This document shows positions 8,838-18,308 of a stretch of DNA of 64,000 nt, one piece after another; position 1 is the first letter of the stretch, and the number at the start of each line of letters is the position of its first letter. The stretch comes from Cupriavidus plantarum (GTDB lineage: Bacteria > Pseudomonadota > Gammaproteobacteria > Burkholderiales > Burkholderiaceae), in assembly GCF_905397285.1 (NCBI RefSeq), contig NZ_CAJPUX010000002.1:1262241-1326240 (forward strand). The letters run 5' to 3'. Both the position numbers and the translations under genes were made by a program. The notes under the pieces are model-generated. The model did no database searches and was not told the DNA's origin. It saw only the letters and a program-made list of their open reading frames with translations.

Positions 8838-9752
8838 TCATGCGCCTTCGGCTACCAGCCGCTCCCGGATGTATTTCAGGAAAGCCAGTGTGCCTTCCGG
8901 GAGAACGCGGCCGGCCAGCGTCTGGAGTTCGATGACGCGGCTGTTCATGCCGCGTTCGCGGATCGTGGCAGGATGGATTTCTCCCCGGCGGACGCGGTCG
9001 CCGACGGTGACGGCGCCCGAGATCGACAGGCCGCCGCCGTGCAGGACGAAGCTCGTCAACGTTTCGAAATGATTGGTCACCAGCACCGGTTCGAAGACGA
9101 TGCCGCGCTCGCTGCAGGCGATGTCGAAGAGCTGCCGCACGGTGTTGTCGCCCTCCGGCAAGGCGATCGGATGCGCCTGCATCTGGGCCAGCGTGATGCT
9201 GCGGAAGCGTGCGAGCGGATGATCGGGCCGCATGATCGCGATCACCGGCGCCGGCTGGCGGTGCTCGACGCGGATGCCGTGCCCGGCCGCTCGGCTATAG
9301 GTGATGCCGATATCCGCATCGCCGCGAAGCACCACGCTCGTGACTTCCGCCGGCGGCGACACCCGCACATGGAAATGGAGCCCCGGATAGTTCGTCCGGA
9401 ACTCGGCGATCGCCCGTGGGAGGAAGTCGATGGCAAAGCCAGCGGACGAGGCGACCCGGACCCGGCCGCGACGCAAGCCCTGCAGGGCCGCGATTTCCGT
9501 CACGACCCGGTCCGCGTCGAGCGCCCCGCGCAGCGCGAAGGCGGCCAGCAGTTCGCCCGCGGCGCTGGCCACCATCCCGCGGGGACGGCGGTCGAACAGC
9601 GGTACGCCGAGCGCTTCCTCCAGCACGGCGACCTGCCGGCTGACCGCGGACACCGTGACATTGAGCCGCCTGGCCGCATCGGTCAGCGATCCGCAGCGCA
9701 CGACTTCCAGGAAATAACGTAGCGAGGTGTCCTGCAGGCGATGCGACAGCAC
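8838..9752 (-). CDS. LysR-family transcriptional regulator
   Basis: A 304-residue LysR protein: HTH (about 5-60, LRYFLEVVRCGSLTDAARRLNVTVSAVSRQ) and effector-binding domain to about residue 300. The start is placed at GTG 9752 because the upstream TTG at 9785 sits inside a perfect inverted repeat that looks like the regulator's operator. The gene is divergent from the amidase/Bug-receptor pair, which it most likely regulates. The effector is unknown. Confidence 0.88.
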   Translation of the reverse strand: MLSHRLQDTSLRYFLEVVRCGSLTDAARRLNVTVSAVSRQVAVLEEALGVPLFDRRPRGMVASAAGELLAAFALRGALDADRVVTEIAALQGLRRGRVRVASSAGFAIDFLPRAIAEFRTNYPGLHFHVRVSPPAEVTSVVLRGDADIGITYSRAAGHGIRVEHRQPAPVIAIMRPDHPLARFRSITLAQMQAHPIALPEGDNTVRQLFDIACSERGIVFEPVLVTNHFETLTSFVLHGGGLSISGAVTVGDRVRRGEIHPATIRERGMNSRVIELQTLAGRVLPEGTLAFLKYIRERLVAEGA

Positions 9753-9770
9753 GATCGGGGTTTCTCCGGT

Positions 9771-9785
9771 TTGCGTTTTACGCAA
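9771..9785. promoter_or_regulatory. Inverted repeat TTGCG-N5-CGCAA, probable LysR operator
   Basis: A perfect 5-5-5 palindrome (ttgcg tttta cgcaa) in the gap between the divergent LysR and amidase starts. Symmetric arms beginning with T and ending with A match the usual LysR recognition layout. It lies 19 bases upstream of the regulator GTG and 83 bases upstream of the amidase ATG. Confidence 0.55.
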
Positions 9786-9867
9786 GGATATCTGGAAAAA
9801 TCATCGATTGTCGAAAAGGCACGCCCACTCGTATGCTGTTTCCGAAGCGACCCCGACACGAGATTTC

Positions 9868-11325
9868 ATGACACTGCAATCGTCCGCCGCGACTTCCATC
9901 GTCGAACTCGACGCCACCGACCTGTCGCAAGCGATCCATGCGCGCGACATCTCCTGCGTGGAGGTGCTCGATGCCTTTCTGGCCCAGATCGACCGCCACA
10001 ATCCCGAGGTGAACGCAATCGTCGCGCCGACCGACCGCGATGCCCTGCATACGCTGGCACGCGAGCGCGACGCGGAACTGGCGCGTGGCCACAGCCGCGG
10101 CCCGCTGCATGGATTCCCGCAGGCGCCCAAGGACATCATGCCGGCAGCCGGCATGGTCACCACCAAAGGCTCGCCGATCTTCGCCGGCCAGGTCTCCCGC
10201 ACGGATGCCGTGATCTTCGAGCGCATGCGCGCGGGCGGCGCCCTGTTCGTCGGCCGCACCAACTCCCCCGAGTTCGGGCTCGGCGGCCACACGTACAACC
10301 CGGTCTACGGCACCACCCGCAACGCATGGGACCCGTCGCGCTCGGCCGGCGGCAGCAGCGGCGGCGCGGCAGTGGCCGTGGCGCTCCACATGCTGCCGGT
10401 GGCGGACGGCTCGGACATGATGGGGTCGCTGCGCACGCCGGCCGCGTTCAACCACGTGTATGGGCTGCGCACATCCGTCGGCTGCGTACCGCATGGACCG
10501 ACGGACGAAGTCTTCTTCCAGCAGTTCAGCGTGGCCGGGCCGATGGCGCGCAACATACCGGACCTCGCGATGCTGCTGTCCGTGCAGGCGGGCTTCGACG
10601 CGCGTCTGCCGCTGACACGCCATGCCGAACCGCACGGCAGCTTCACCCTGCCGCCCGCGCGCGACTGGTCGGGCGTCCGCGTCGGCTGGCTCGGCAATCT
10701 CGGCGGTCAGTTGCCGACCGAGCCGGGCCTGCTGGACACCTGCGAGGCATCGCTCGCGCATCTGCGCGCGATCGGCTGCACGGTGGAGCCCGCGCTGCCC
10801 GCGTTCGATCTCGAACAACTGTGGATGGCGTGGATCGATCTGCGCAGTTTCGCGGTGGCCGGCGCGAACAAGGCGCTGTGGGAAGACCCCGCCAGGCGGG
10901 CGCAGCTGAAACCCGAAGCCGTGTGGGAAATCGAGCGCGGACGCGCGTTGTCCGGTAACCGCGTGTTCGAGGCAATGTGCGTGCGCAGTGCGTGGTATCA
11001 GGCCCTGCGGACCCTGTTCGAGCGTTACGACTACCTCGTCATGCCGTCCACGCAGGTATTCCCGTTCCCCGCGGAATGGGATTGGCCGCACGCGATCGAT
11101 GGCCGCGACATGGACACCTATCATAGGTGGATGCAGACCGTGGTGCCCGCCACGATGGCCGGGCTTCCCGCCCTCGCGGCGCCGGCGGGATTCGGCGCGA
11201 ATGGCCTGCCTGCCGGCATCCAGATCATCGGCCCCGCGCAAAGCGACGCGGCGGTGCTCCAGCTCGGCCATGCCTATGACGAGGCTGGCGGATTCTCTCG
11301 CCATCGGAGTCCCCTGCTTGGCTGA
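9868..11325 (+). CDS. Amidase signature family enzyme
   Basis: A 485-residue cytosolic amide hydrolase of the amidase signature (GatA-like) superfamily. The Ser-cisSer-Lys triad region is present: Lys in APKDIMPAAG, and the glycine/serine-rich block SAGGSSGGAAVAVALHM, followed by VADGSDMMGSLRTPAAF. The length is typical. The ATG at 9868 is selected because homology begins just after it. It is followed 57 bases on by a Bug-type receptor gene, suggesting uptake and hydrolysis of one amide substrate. The substrate cannot be read from the sequence; it is probably not GatA itself because no gatB/gatC are present. Confidence 0.9.
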   Translation: MTLQSSAATSIVELDATDLSQAIHARDISCVEVLDAFLAQIDRHNPEVNAIVAPTDRDALHTLARERDAELARGHSRGPLHGFPQAPKDIMPAAGMVTTKGSPIFAGQVSRTDAVIFERMRAGGALFVGRTNSPEFGLGGHTYNPVYGTTRNAWDPSRSAGGSSGGAAVAVALHMLPVADGSDMMGSLRTPAAFNHVYGLRTSVGCVPHGPTDEVFFQQFSVAGPMARNIPDLAMLLSVQAGFDARLPLTRHAEPHGSFTLPPARDWSGVRVGWLGNLGGQLPTEPGLLDTCEASLAHLRAIGCTVEPALPAFDLEQLWMAWIDLRSFAVAGANKALWEDPARRAQLKPEAVWEIERGRALSGNRVFEAMCVRSAWYQALRTLFERYDYLVMPSTQVFPFPAEWDWPHAIDGRDMDTYHRWMQTVVPATMAGLPALAAPAGFGANGLPAGIQIIGPAQSDAAVLQLGHAYDEAGGFSRHRSPLLG

Positions 11326-11382
11326 ACCTGGCTGAACGCCTCCCAGATTGCCCTTCCCCCATTGTTATCAGGAATCGACGCG

Positions 11383-12369
11383 ATGACCCCGAATCCCCTG
11401 AAGCTGCTGCTCGCCTGCGGCACACTGACCCTGATGCTGGCCGCACCGCAGGCCTTCGCGCAGTCCACGTCCTATCCCGACCGCCCCATTCGGCTTGTGG
11501 TGCCATTCGCGGCGGGCGGCGCGACGGACGTGCTGGGCCGGCTGCTCGCGGTAGGACTCGGCGAGAAGCTCGGCCAGTCCGTGGTCGTCGAGAACAAGCC
11601 CGGCGCCGGCACGGTCGTGGGCGCGACGCAGGTCGCGAAGGCCGCGCCCGACGGCTACACGCTGCTGCTCGCGTCGAACAGCACGCTGACGCTGAACCCC
11701 GCCATTCGCCAGAACCTCGCGTACGACGCGAACAAAAGCTTTACCGCGCTGGGACAGGTCGCGGACATGGCGCTCGTGCTCGTGGCCAACAACGACACGC
11801 ATATCGCCTCATTGAAGGACCTCGTCGCACAGGCGAAGGCCCAGCCCGACAAATTCTCCTATGGCTCGTTCGGCGCGGGATCGTCCGTGCATTTCGGTGC
11901 CGAGATGCTCAAGTCCACGACCGGCATCCGCATGGTGCACGTGCCGTTCAACGGCAGCGCGCCCAGCCTGACGGCGCTGGTCGGCGGTCAGGTGCCCGTG
12001 TCCGTCGACACGGTCGTGGCCAGCCAGCCGCTGATCAAGTCGGGCAAGATCAAGCCGCTGGCGGTGCTTTCGGCCCAGCGCCAGCGTGCCCTGCCGCAGG
12101 TGCCGACGGTCGCGGAAAGCGGGTATCCGGGTTTCGAAATGGGCAGCTGGTTCGCGCTGATGGCGCCGGCGGGACTGCCCGCGCCGGTGCAGCAGAAGCT
12201 GGAAAAGGCGCTGGCGGACGTCGCCACCGCGCCCGCAACGCAGGCGCGCATGGTGGAACTCGGGCTAACGCCGGCTTACGGCAACGGCGCGACCGTGCAG
12301 GCGCGGATCGAGAAGGAACTGCCGGCCATGCGCGCGGTAGCGGCACGCGCGGAGATCAAGGCGGACTGA
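11383..12369 (+). CDS. Bug-family (TctC-type) periplasmic solute receptor
   Basis: A 328-residue periplasmic binding protein of the Bug/TctC family. A signal peptide is clear (MTPNPLKLLLACGTLTLMLAAPQAFAQS), followed by the family landmark YPDRPIRLVVPFAAGGATDVLGRLLA and the GYTLLLASNSTLTLNP loop. The ATG at 11383 is preceded by AGGA at a suitable distance, better than the upstream TTG at 11362. These receptors bind carboxylates, amino acids or amides for tripartite tricarboxylate transporters, and many in Burkholderiales are orphans; no TctA/TctB genes are visible here. Probably co-transcribed with the amidase. It is convergent with the RidA gene. Confidence 0.92.
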   Translation: MTPNPLKLLLACGTLTLMLAAPQAFAQSTSYPDRPIRLVVPFAAGGATDVLGRLLAVGLGEKLGQSVVVENKPGAGTVVGATQVAKAAPDGYTLLLASNSTLTLNPAIRQNLAYDANKSFTALGQVADMALVLVANNDTHIASLKDLVAQAKAQPDKFSYGSFGAGSSVHFGAEMLKSTTGIRMVHVPFNGSAPSLTALVGGQVPVSVDTVVASQPLIKSGKIKPLAVLSAQRQRALPQVPTVAESGYPGFEMGSWFALMAPAGLPAPVQQKLEKALADVATAPATQARMVELGLTPAYGNGATVQARIEKELPAMRAVAARAEIKAD

Positions 12370-12379
12370 CGTCCGCCCC

Positions 12380-12835
12380 TCAACCCTTCAATTCGAAAAT
12401 GCTGTCGATCTCGACAGGAATGCCCATCGGCAGCGTATGAACGCCGAGCGCGCTGCGTGCCGGCAGCTTGTCCTCGCCGAATAGCGTCAGCAGGATATCG
12501 CTGGCGCCGTTGGCCACCTGCGGATGCTGGGTGAACGACGCTGCCGCGCGCACGTAGACGGTCAGCCGGCTGCATCGCTCGACGTTGTCCAGTCCGCATG
12601 CCTCGTCGATGCACGACAGAATCATCAGCATGGTGAGGTGCGCCGCGCGTTGGGCCGCCTCCAGCGACATGTCGTCGCCGACGACACCGACGATCGGCTT
12701 GCCGTCCTCGAACGGTCCGAGGCCGGAGACGTAGAGCTGTTTCCCCGACACAGAGACTGTACGGTACGAACCGAGCGGACGGATGGGCGGAGGCAGCGTG
12801 AGGCCCGCCTGGGACAGGCGATCGACGAGGATCAT
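12380..12835 (-). CDS. RidA/YjgF-family protein (probable enamine/imine deaminase)
   Basis: A 151-residue Rid-family protein. Landmarks are LYVSGLGPFEDGKPI and the C-terminal LPARSALGVHTLPMGIPVEIDSIFELKG. The Arg in PARSALGV corresponds to the Arg needed for imine deaminase activity in RidA, so this member is probably catalytic. It is last in the catabolic operon and its ATG overlaps the stop of the M81 gene by 4 bases. In that setting it would hydrolyse reactive enamine/imine intermediates from PLP chemistry, possibly from the operon's own aminotransferase. Confidence 0.9.
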   Translation of the reverse strand: MILVDRLSQAGLTLPPPIRPLGSYRTVSVSGKQLYVSGLGPFEDGKPIVGVVGDDMSLEAAQRAAHLTMLMILSCIDEACGLDNVERCSRLTVYVRAAASFTQHPQVANGASDILLTLFGEDKLPARSALGVHTLPMGIPVEIDSIFELKG

Positions 12836-14355
12836 GGTCGGCTCCAGTCAACGCCCTGCCATGCCGTATCCCGGTCCAGCGGAAACACGGGCCGGTCTAC
12901 CTTGCGAAACGGAAACTTCTCGTAGCGGGAACTCGTCACGCCTTCGCCGTCGCATTCCACGACGGCTTTCGCGATGGGTACGAAGACCGGACGGCAGTAC
13001 ATGCGCGACTTTAGCAGCAGGAAACGCGCGGCGTGCGGGTCGACGCCGATGTGGGTAAAGATGCCGAGATCCCAATGCTCCTGCGGCGTCTCGGTCACGA
13101 TGACTTGTGCCGCGCCCGTATCGAGCAGCACGGTTCGGCCCATCCGGATGCGCTGGCCCGTATAGGTGGGGCCGGAAATCACATACTCGCCGTCGCTGAT
13201 CGCAGCCACGGTGCCGGACAGCGGGCGGGGTTCCGGGAATACGCCGAGCTGGGGCATGGCCACCTTGTCGCCGACGGGCAGCGTCACGGCCGCCCCCACA
13301 CCCGCCGCGATGAGCGCCGCGACCGCCTCGGGGTCGCACACGGGACCGACCGCGATGCCGTCGAGGCCCCGCGCGAGGGCCGCATGCAGGACCGCCATGT
13401 TGTCGCAGGTGCCGCCGGACATGCAGTTGTCGCCATGGTCAAGCAGCAGCACGGGACGGCGCGCGCTCCCCTTCCCCTCCTCCCCGTCCTCCCCCTGCGC
13501 AGCCCGCGCTGCCTCGGCGATCGATACCTCCAGCGGCGCGGACGTGTAGACGAAGCCCTCGCGTTCTTCCCAGATCTGTGCCGCGATGCGATCCGCCACG
13601 GCTTCCGCGGCCTGCTGGTCGCCATTGCCGACGACGATCACGCACAGGCACGGCGCGGCAATATCGGCCAGCCCGAACCCGGCCAGCACCGATACCGCAA
13701 GCATGCCATCGCGCTCGGCCGCCTTCGCGCTGGCCACCGCGCGCGCCATGGCGCCTTCGTCGGTGCGGCTACACAGGGTGTGCGTCATCAACGGCGGCCG
13801 CCGCCAGGCGATGACAGGCCGGATGCGTTTCGCCGCCATCTCGAACAGCAGCCGTCCGGCGTGCTCTCCGGTCTCGTACATGTCGATGTGCGGATAGGTC
13901 TTGAAACTGATCGCGATGTCCGCGTGATCGATCAGCGCTTGCGTGATGTTGCCGTGAAGATCCAGCGCCACGGCAATCGGTGCGACGGGCAGGATCTGAC
14001 GCAGGCGGGCGAGCAGATCGCCCTCCCCGTCGTCGCTGTTCTCCGCGACCATCGCGCCATGCAGGTCGAGCAACACCGCATCGCATCCCACCGCCGCCTC
14101 GACGATCGTATCGGTCAGGTGCGTATACGCCGCGGCCGCCACGCGTCCGCTGGGATTGGCGCCCGCGATGACAGGGACGACGATCTCCGCGCCGGCGGCC
14201 TCGGCAAGGTCGATGAACGCGCCGGCGGCGGTACGCGAGCCCCTGGCTGCGCGGTAGCCGTCGGCACCGTATTGCGGATCGAACGATGCCAGCGGCGTGG
14301 CGACCGGCGAGAAGGTGTTGGTTTCGTGGTTGAGCCTGGCAATCAGAACTTTCAT
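12832..14355 (-). CDS. M81-family metallopeptidase (MlrC-like)
   Basis: A 507-residue member of the M81/MlrC family, whose named member is microcystinase C (hydrolysis of linearised microcystin). Landmarks: IARLNHETNTFSP at the N-terminus, AVLLDLHGAMVAE, AIAVALDLHGNIT, and the C-terminal metal-site region LLLDHGDNCMSGGTCDNM followed by the MlrC C-domain (VRMGRTVLLDT-like). The start at 14355 is chosen for the GAGGAG ribosome site just upstream and the family N-terminus. Most MlrC homologues outside cyanotoxin degraders have no known substrate; here the operon suggests hydrolysis of an amide or related bond in a small catabolite. It overlaps the RidA gene. Confidence 0.88.
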   Translation of the reverse strand: MKVLIARLNHETNTFSPVATPLASFDPQYGADGYRAARGSRTAAGAFIDLAEAAGAEIVVPVIAGANPSGRVAAAAYTHLTDTIVEAAVGCDAVLLDLHGAMVAENSDDGEGDLLARLRQILPVAPIAVALDLHGNITQALIDHADIAISFKTYPHIDMYETGEHAGRLLFEMAAKRIRPVIAWRRPPLMTHTLCSRTDEGAMARAVASAKAAERDGMLAVSVLAGFGLADIAAPCLCVIVVGNGDQQAAEAVADRIAAQIWEEREGFVYTSAPLEVSIAEAARAAQGEDGEEGKGSARRPVLLLDHGDNCMSGGTCDNMAVLHAALARGLDGIAVGPVCDPEAVAALIAAGVGAAVTLPVGDKVAMPQLGVFPEPRPLSGTVAAISDGEYVISGPTYTGQRIRMGRTVLLDTGAAQVIVTETPQEHWDLGIFTHIGVDPHAARFLLLKSRMYCRPVFVPIAKAVVECDGEGVTSSRYEKFPFRKVDRPVFPLDRDTAWQGVDWSRP

Positions 14356-14448
14356 GAACTCCTCGGCTTGTCGGACATGGTCGCCATGGGGGATGCGGCG
14401 GCGCGCCCCCGCATCATCGCATGCCATGCACGATACCGACGAGGTCAC

Positions 14449-15162
14449 TCAGACCGGAAGACCTTTCGCGCGCAGCACTGCATCGAACCGTTCGGGATCC
14501 GCGGTGCCCGTGCGATTGGTCTCGCGGATCGCGGCTTCGCGTTCGAGGTGCGCCCGCGTGCGGCGCAGCACGTCCTCTGCCTCGGCCGCGGGTACCGCGA
14601 TGACGCCATCGGCATCCCCGACGATCAGGTCGCCGGGCAGGACGGCCATGCCCGCGCAAGAGATCGGGATGTTGATCTCCCCGGGGCCGTCCTTGCTCGG
14701 CCCGCGATGCGTATGGCCGCGCGCGAAGATCGGCATGCCCTCTTCGGCCCATTCCACCAGATCGCGCACGGCGCCGTCGATCACCAGGCCGCCGAGTTGC
14801 TTCGCGATACAGGTCGTGCGCATGAGTCCGCCGACCAATGCCTGCGTCACGTCCGCGCCGCCATCGATGACGAGCACGTCGCCGGGTTGCACCATCATGA
14901 GCGCCTTGTGGATCATCAGGTTGTCGCCCGGGCGCACGCGGACGGTCACGGCCGGCCCGCACAGGACGGTGTCCAGCCGCGCGTGGTACTGGCGCAGTCC
15001 GTACGTGCCGATGTTGCGGCTCATCGCATCGCCGATGGCGGCGACGGGCATGCTGCGGAACGCCGCGACGATGGCGGGCGGCGGACCGTCCGCGCGCGGA
15101 TTGATGCGGTAGCCCGGAGGCCATGCCTTGGAGGGCGTTGCAGATGCTGGCTGGGTCGTCAT
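14449..15162 (-). CDS. RraA-family protein (HMG/CHA aldolase type)
   Basis: A 237-residue RraA-fold protein. The family metal and substrate residues are visible in AIGDAMSRN, DVLVIDGGADVTQALVGGLM and KQLGGLVIDGAVRDL (the Arg-Asp pair). Members include 4-hydroxy-4-methyl-2-oxoglutarate and 4-carboxy-4-hydroxy-2-oxoadipate aldolases, which release pyruvate, and the RNase E inhibitor RraA. Catabolic context and extended termini favour an aldolase or oxaloacetate-decarboxylase role. It follows the aminotransferase by 31 bases; the M81 gene starts 93 bases further on. The start at 15162 is the ATG where homology begins. Confidence 0.88.
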   Translation of the reverse strand: MTTQPASATPSKAWPPGYRINPRADGPPPAIVAAFRSMPVAAIGDAMSRNIGTYGLRQYHARLDTVLCGPAVTVRVRPGDNLMIHKALMMVQPGDVLVIDGGADVTQALVGGLMRTTCIAKQLGGLVIDGAVRDLVEWAEEGMPIFARGHTHRGPSKDGPGEINIPISCAGMAVLPGDLIVGDADGVIAVPAAEAEDVLRRTRAHLEREAAIRETNRTGTADPERFDAVLRAKGLPV

Positions 15163-15193
15163 GTTTCGCCTTGTCGAATCGAATGCGCGGTGA

Positions 15194-16444
<1,251 letters not shown>

Positions 16445-16999
16445 CTATGCAAGCGTCCGGTGGCGGCGCAGATAAGGAACGAGTCCGCCGGCTTCGCGGA
16501 GTTTCAGCACGATCTCCGGTACGGGCTCGCAGGGAATGACACGGCGCGCATCGGCCCCGACGCGCAGTTCGGCCCGCGAACCGGAGAGGTGAAGCGCAAC
16601 GACCTCCCCTTCGCGCACGAGCTCGCACAGGTCGTCGACCGGCGCGGTAATCAGCAGCAAACCGTTGTTGATGGCATTGCGCCAATACGTGCGCGCGAAG
16701 CTTCGCGCGACGACCACGCGGATGCCCGCGGCCAGCACCACGGTGACGGCGACTTCCATCGCGGAGCCGCAGCCGAAGTTGTGGCCCGCCACGAGGATGT
16801 CGCCCTCCTGCACGGAGGCGGCAAAGTCCGGATCGAGGTCTTCGAGCAGGTAGCCGCGCAGCACGAGGGGATCGACACTGTCCTTCTTGCGGCTCGAGGA
16901 GATGATGTAGTCGGTGTTGATGTCGTCGCCGAGCAGGCGCGCGCGGCCGGGGATCACCGTCAGGCTCGCCGTGGAGGAGGCAGATGCTTCCATCGTCAT
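16445..16999 (-). CDS. Aconitase-family hydratase, small (LeuD-like) subunit
   Basis: A 184-residue swivel-domain protein similar to 3-isopropylmalate or dimethylmalate dehydratase small subunits: LLGDDINTDYIISSS, then GDILVAGHNFGCGSAMEVAV and ARSFARTYWRNAINNGLLLI. The usual GCGSSRE motif is GCGSAME here, so the substrate-carboxylate Arg of that loop is missing. Its ATG at 16999 overlaps the stop of the large subunit by 4 bases, so the two are translationally coupled and should form a heterodimer. It probably hydrates or dehydrates an unsaturated acid other than isopropylmalate; not likely the biosynthetic leuD. Confidence 0.88.
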   Translation of the reverse strand: MTMEASASSTASLTVIPGRARLLGDDINTDYIISSSRKKDSVDPLVLRGYLLEDLDPDFAASVQEGDILVAGHNFGCGSAMEVAVTVVLAAGIRVVVARSFARTYWRNAINNGLLLITAPVDDLCELVREGEVVALHLSGSRAELRVGADARRVIPCEPVPEIVLKLREAGGLVPYLRRHRTLA

Positions 17000-18294
17000 G
17001 GGCCCTCGCGCGGATCGGTCAGGCGGCCCGTCACGGCGGCCGTCGCGCACGCGCGCGGCGACGCGAGGAAAATCTGCGCCTGGCGATTGCCCATGCGCCC
17101 CTTGAAGTTGCGGTTGGCGGTGGACAACACGCGTTCGCCATCGGCCGGCACGCTGCCGCACGTTCCGCAGCAGGAGCCGCAGCCCGGTGGCTGGAGTTCG
17201 GCGCCCAGCGCGTAGAACTCGGCCAGCATGCCGCTGTCTTCGAGCTCCGCCTGAATGGCGGCCGACGCCGGCGTGACGATCAGCCGCACGCCGGGGGCGA
17301 CGCCGCCGCCTTGCCTGAGCACGTCGAGCGCTTCCCGGTAGTCCTTGGTCCGGCCGCCGGTGCACGTGCCGAGGTACACCATGTCGATCGCGGTGTGGCC
17401 GGCGGCATCGATATCCACGACGTTGTCCACGCGATGCGGCAGCGCCACCTGCGGCGCGATGGCATCGAGGTCGAACGTCAGCGTCTGGACATAGACCGCA
17501 TCGGCATCGGCCTCCGCGGGGTCGAACGGCGCATCGGTGCGCGTGTCCAGCCAGGCGCCCGTGCACGTGTCGTACGGGAAAAGGCCCGCTTTGGCGCCCA
17601 TCTCCACGGACATGTTGGCCAGCACGATGCGGTCGTCCATGTCGAGCGCGGCCACGCCGGGCCCCGCGAATTCCAGCGCGAGATAGTTGGCCCCGCCCGC
17701 GCCGAGCCGCCGCGCCATCGTCAGTGCGAGATCCTTCGCCGATGCATACGGCGGCAGCTTGCCGGTCAGCACGATGCGGACCGATCCCGGCACCTTGAGC
17801 CAAAGCTGGCCGCATTGCAGGATGCCCGCGAAATCGGACGAGCCGATGCCCGAGCCGAACGCGTTGAGCGCGCCGTATGACACCGCATGGGAATCGGCGC
17901 CGACCGCCAGCTGCCCCGGCAATACGCGGCCACGCTCGAGCATCAGCTGATGGCCGATGCCCTCGCCGACCTCGAAGGTGCAGATGCCGTGCGCCTGCGC
18001 ATAGTCGCGGGCGCGCTGCTGGAGGGCCATCGCGCGTTCACCGGACACCGGGCCGTAATGGTCGAGCGCGAACACGAGCCGCTCGGCTCGGGCCGGTGCG
18101 GGCAGCGTGCCGTCCGGCTGCATGTCGCGAAAATAGTCGAGCGCCATTGGGATGGAGCCGTCGGTCCCCATGGCCGCGTCGGGCGCGCAGATCGCGAGGT
18201 CTCCGGCGTAGACCGTCCGCCCGGCAGCGCGCGAGAGCAGCTTTTCGGCGAGGGTCTGGGCACGCGTGGTGGCGGTCTTGGAGGCGTGGATCAT
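16996..18294 (-). CDS. Aconitase-family hydratase, large (LeuC-like) subunit
   Basis: A 432-residue [4Fe-4S] dehydratase large subunit. Cluster cysteines are in YLGTCTGGRTKDY and in the Cys-rich block PPGCGSCCGTCG; other landmarks are the active-site stretches LDHYGPVSGERA, VGADSHAVSYGALNAFGSGIGSSD. The length matches LeuC/DmdA-type proteins (about 420-470). The start at 18294 is the ATG where homology begins; the frame is open upstream. It follows the Bug receptor by 14 bases and overlaps the small subunit. Together they probably catalyse reversible hydration of a 2-ene acid in a catabolic route. Confidence 0.9.
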   Translation of the reverse strand: MIHASKTATTRAQTLAEKLLSRAAGRTVYAGDLAICAPDAAMGTDGSIPMALDYFRDMQPDGTLPAPARAERLVFALDHYGPVSGERAMALQQRARDYAQAHGICTFEVGEGIGHQLMLERGRVLPGQLAVGADSHAVSYGALNAFGSGIGSSDFAGILQCGQLWLKVPGSVRIVLTGKLPPYASAKDLALTMARRLGAGGANYLALEFAGPGVAALDMDDRIVLANMSVEMGAKAGLFPYDTCTGAWLDTRTDAPFDPAEADADAVYVQTLTFDLDAIAPQVALPHRVDNVVDIDAAGHTAIDMVYLGTCTGGRTKDYREALDVLRQGGGVAPGVRLIVTPASAAIQAELEDSGMLAEFYALGAELQPPGCGSCCGTCGSVPADGERVLSTANRNFKGRMGNRQAQIFLASPRACATAAVTGRLTDPREGP

Positions 18295-18308
18295 GTAACG
18301 ATCCTGTC

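Noticed and set aside
9785..9785. TTG start for the LysR gene at 9785
   Set aside because: It lies inside the TTGCG-N5-CGCAA palindrome and lacks a ribosome site; the GTG at 9752 is preferred.
16445..18294. Biosynthetic leuCD
   Set aside because: Catabolic neighbours, absence of leuB, and the missing SSRE arginine in the small subunit argue against leucine biosynthesis.
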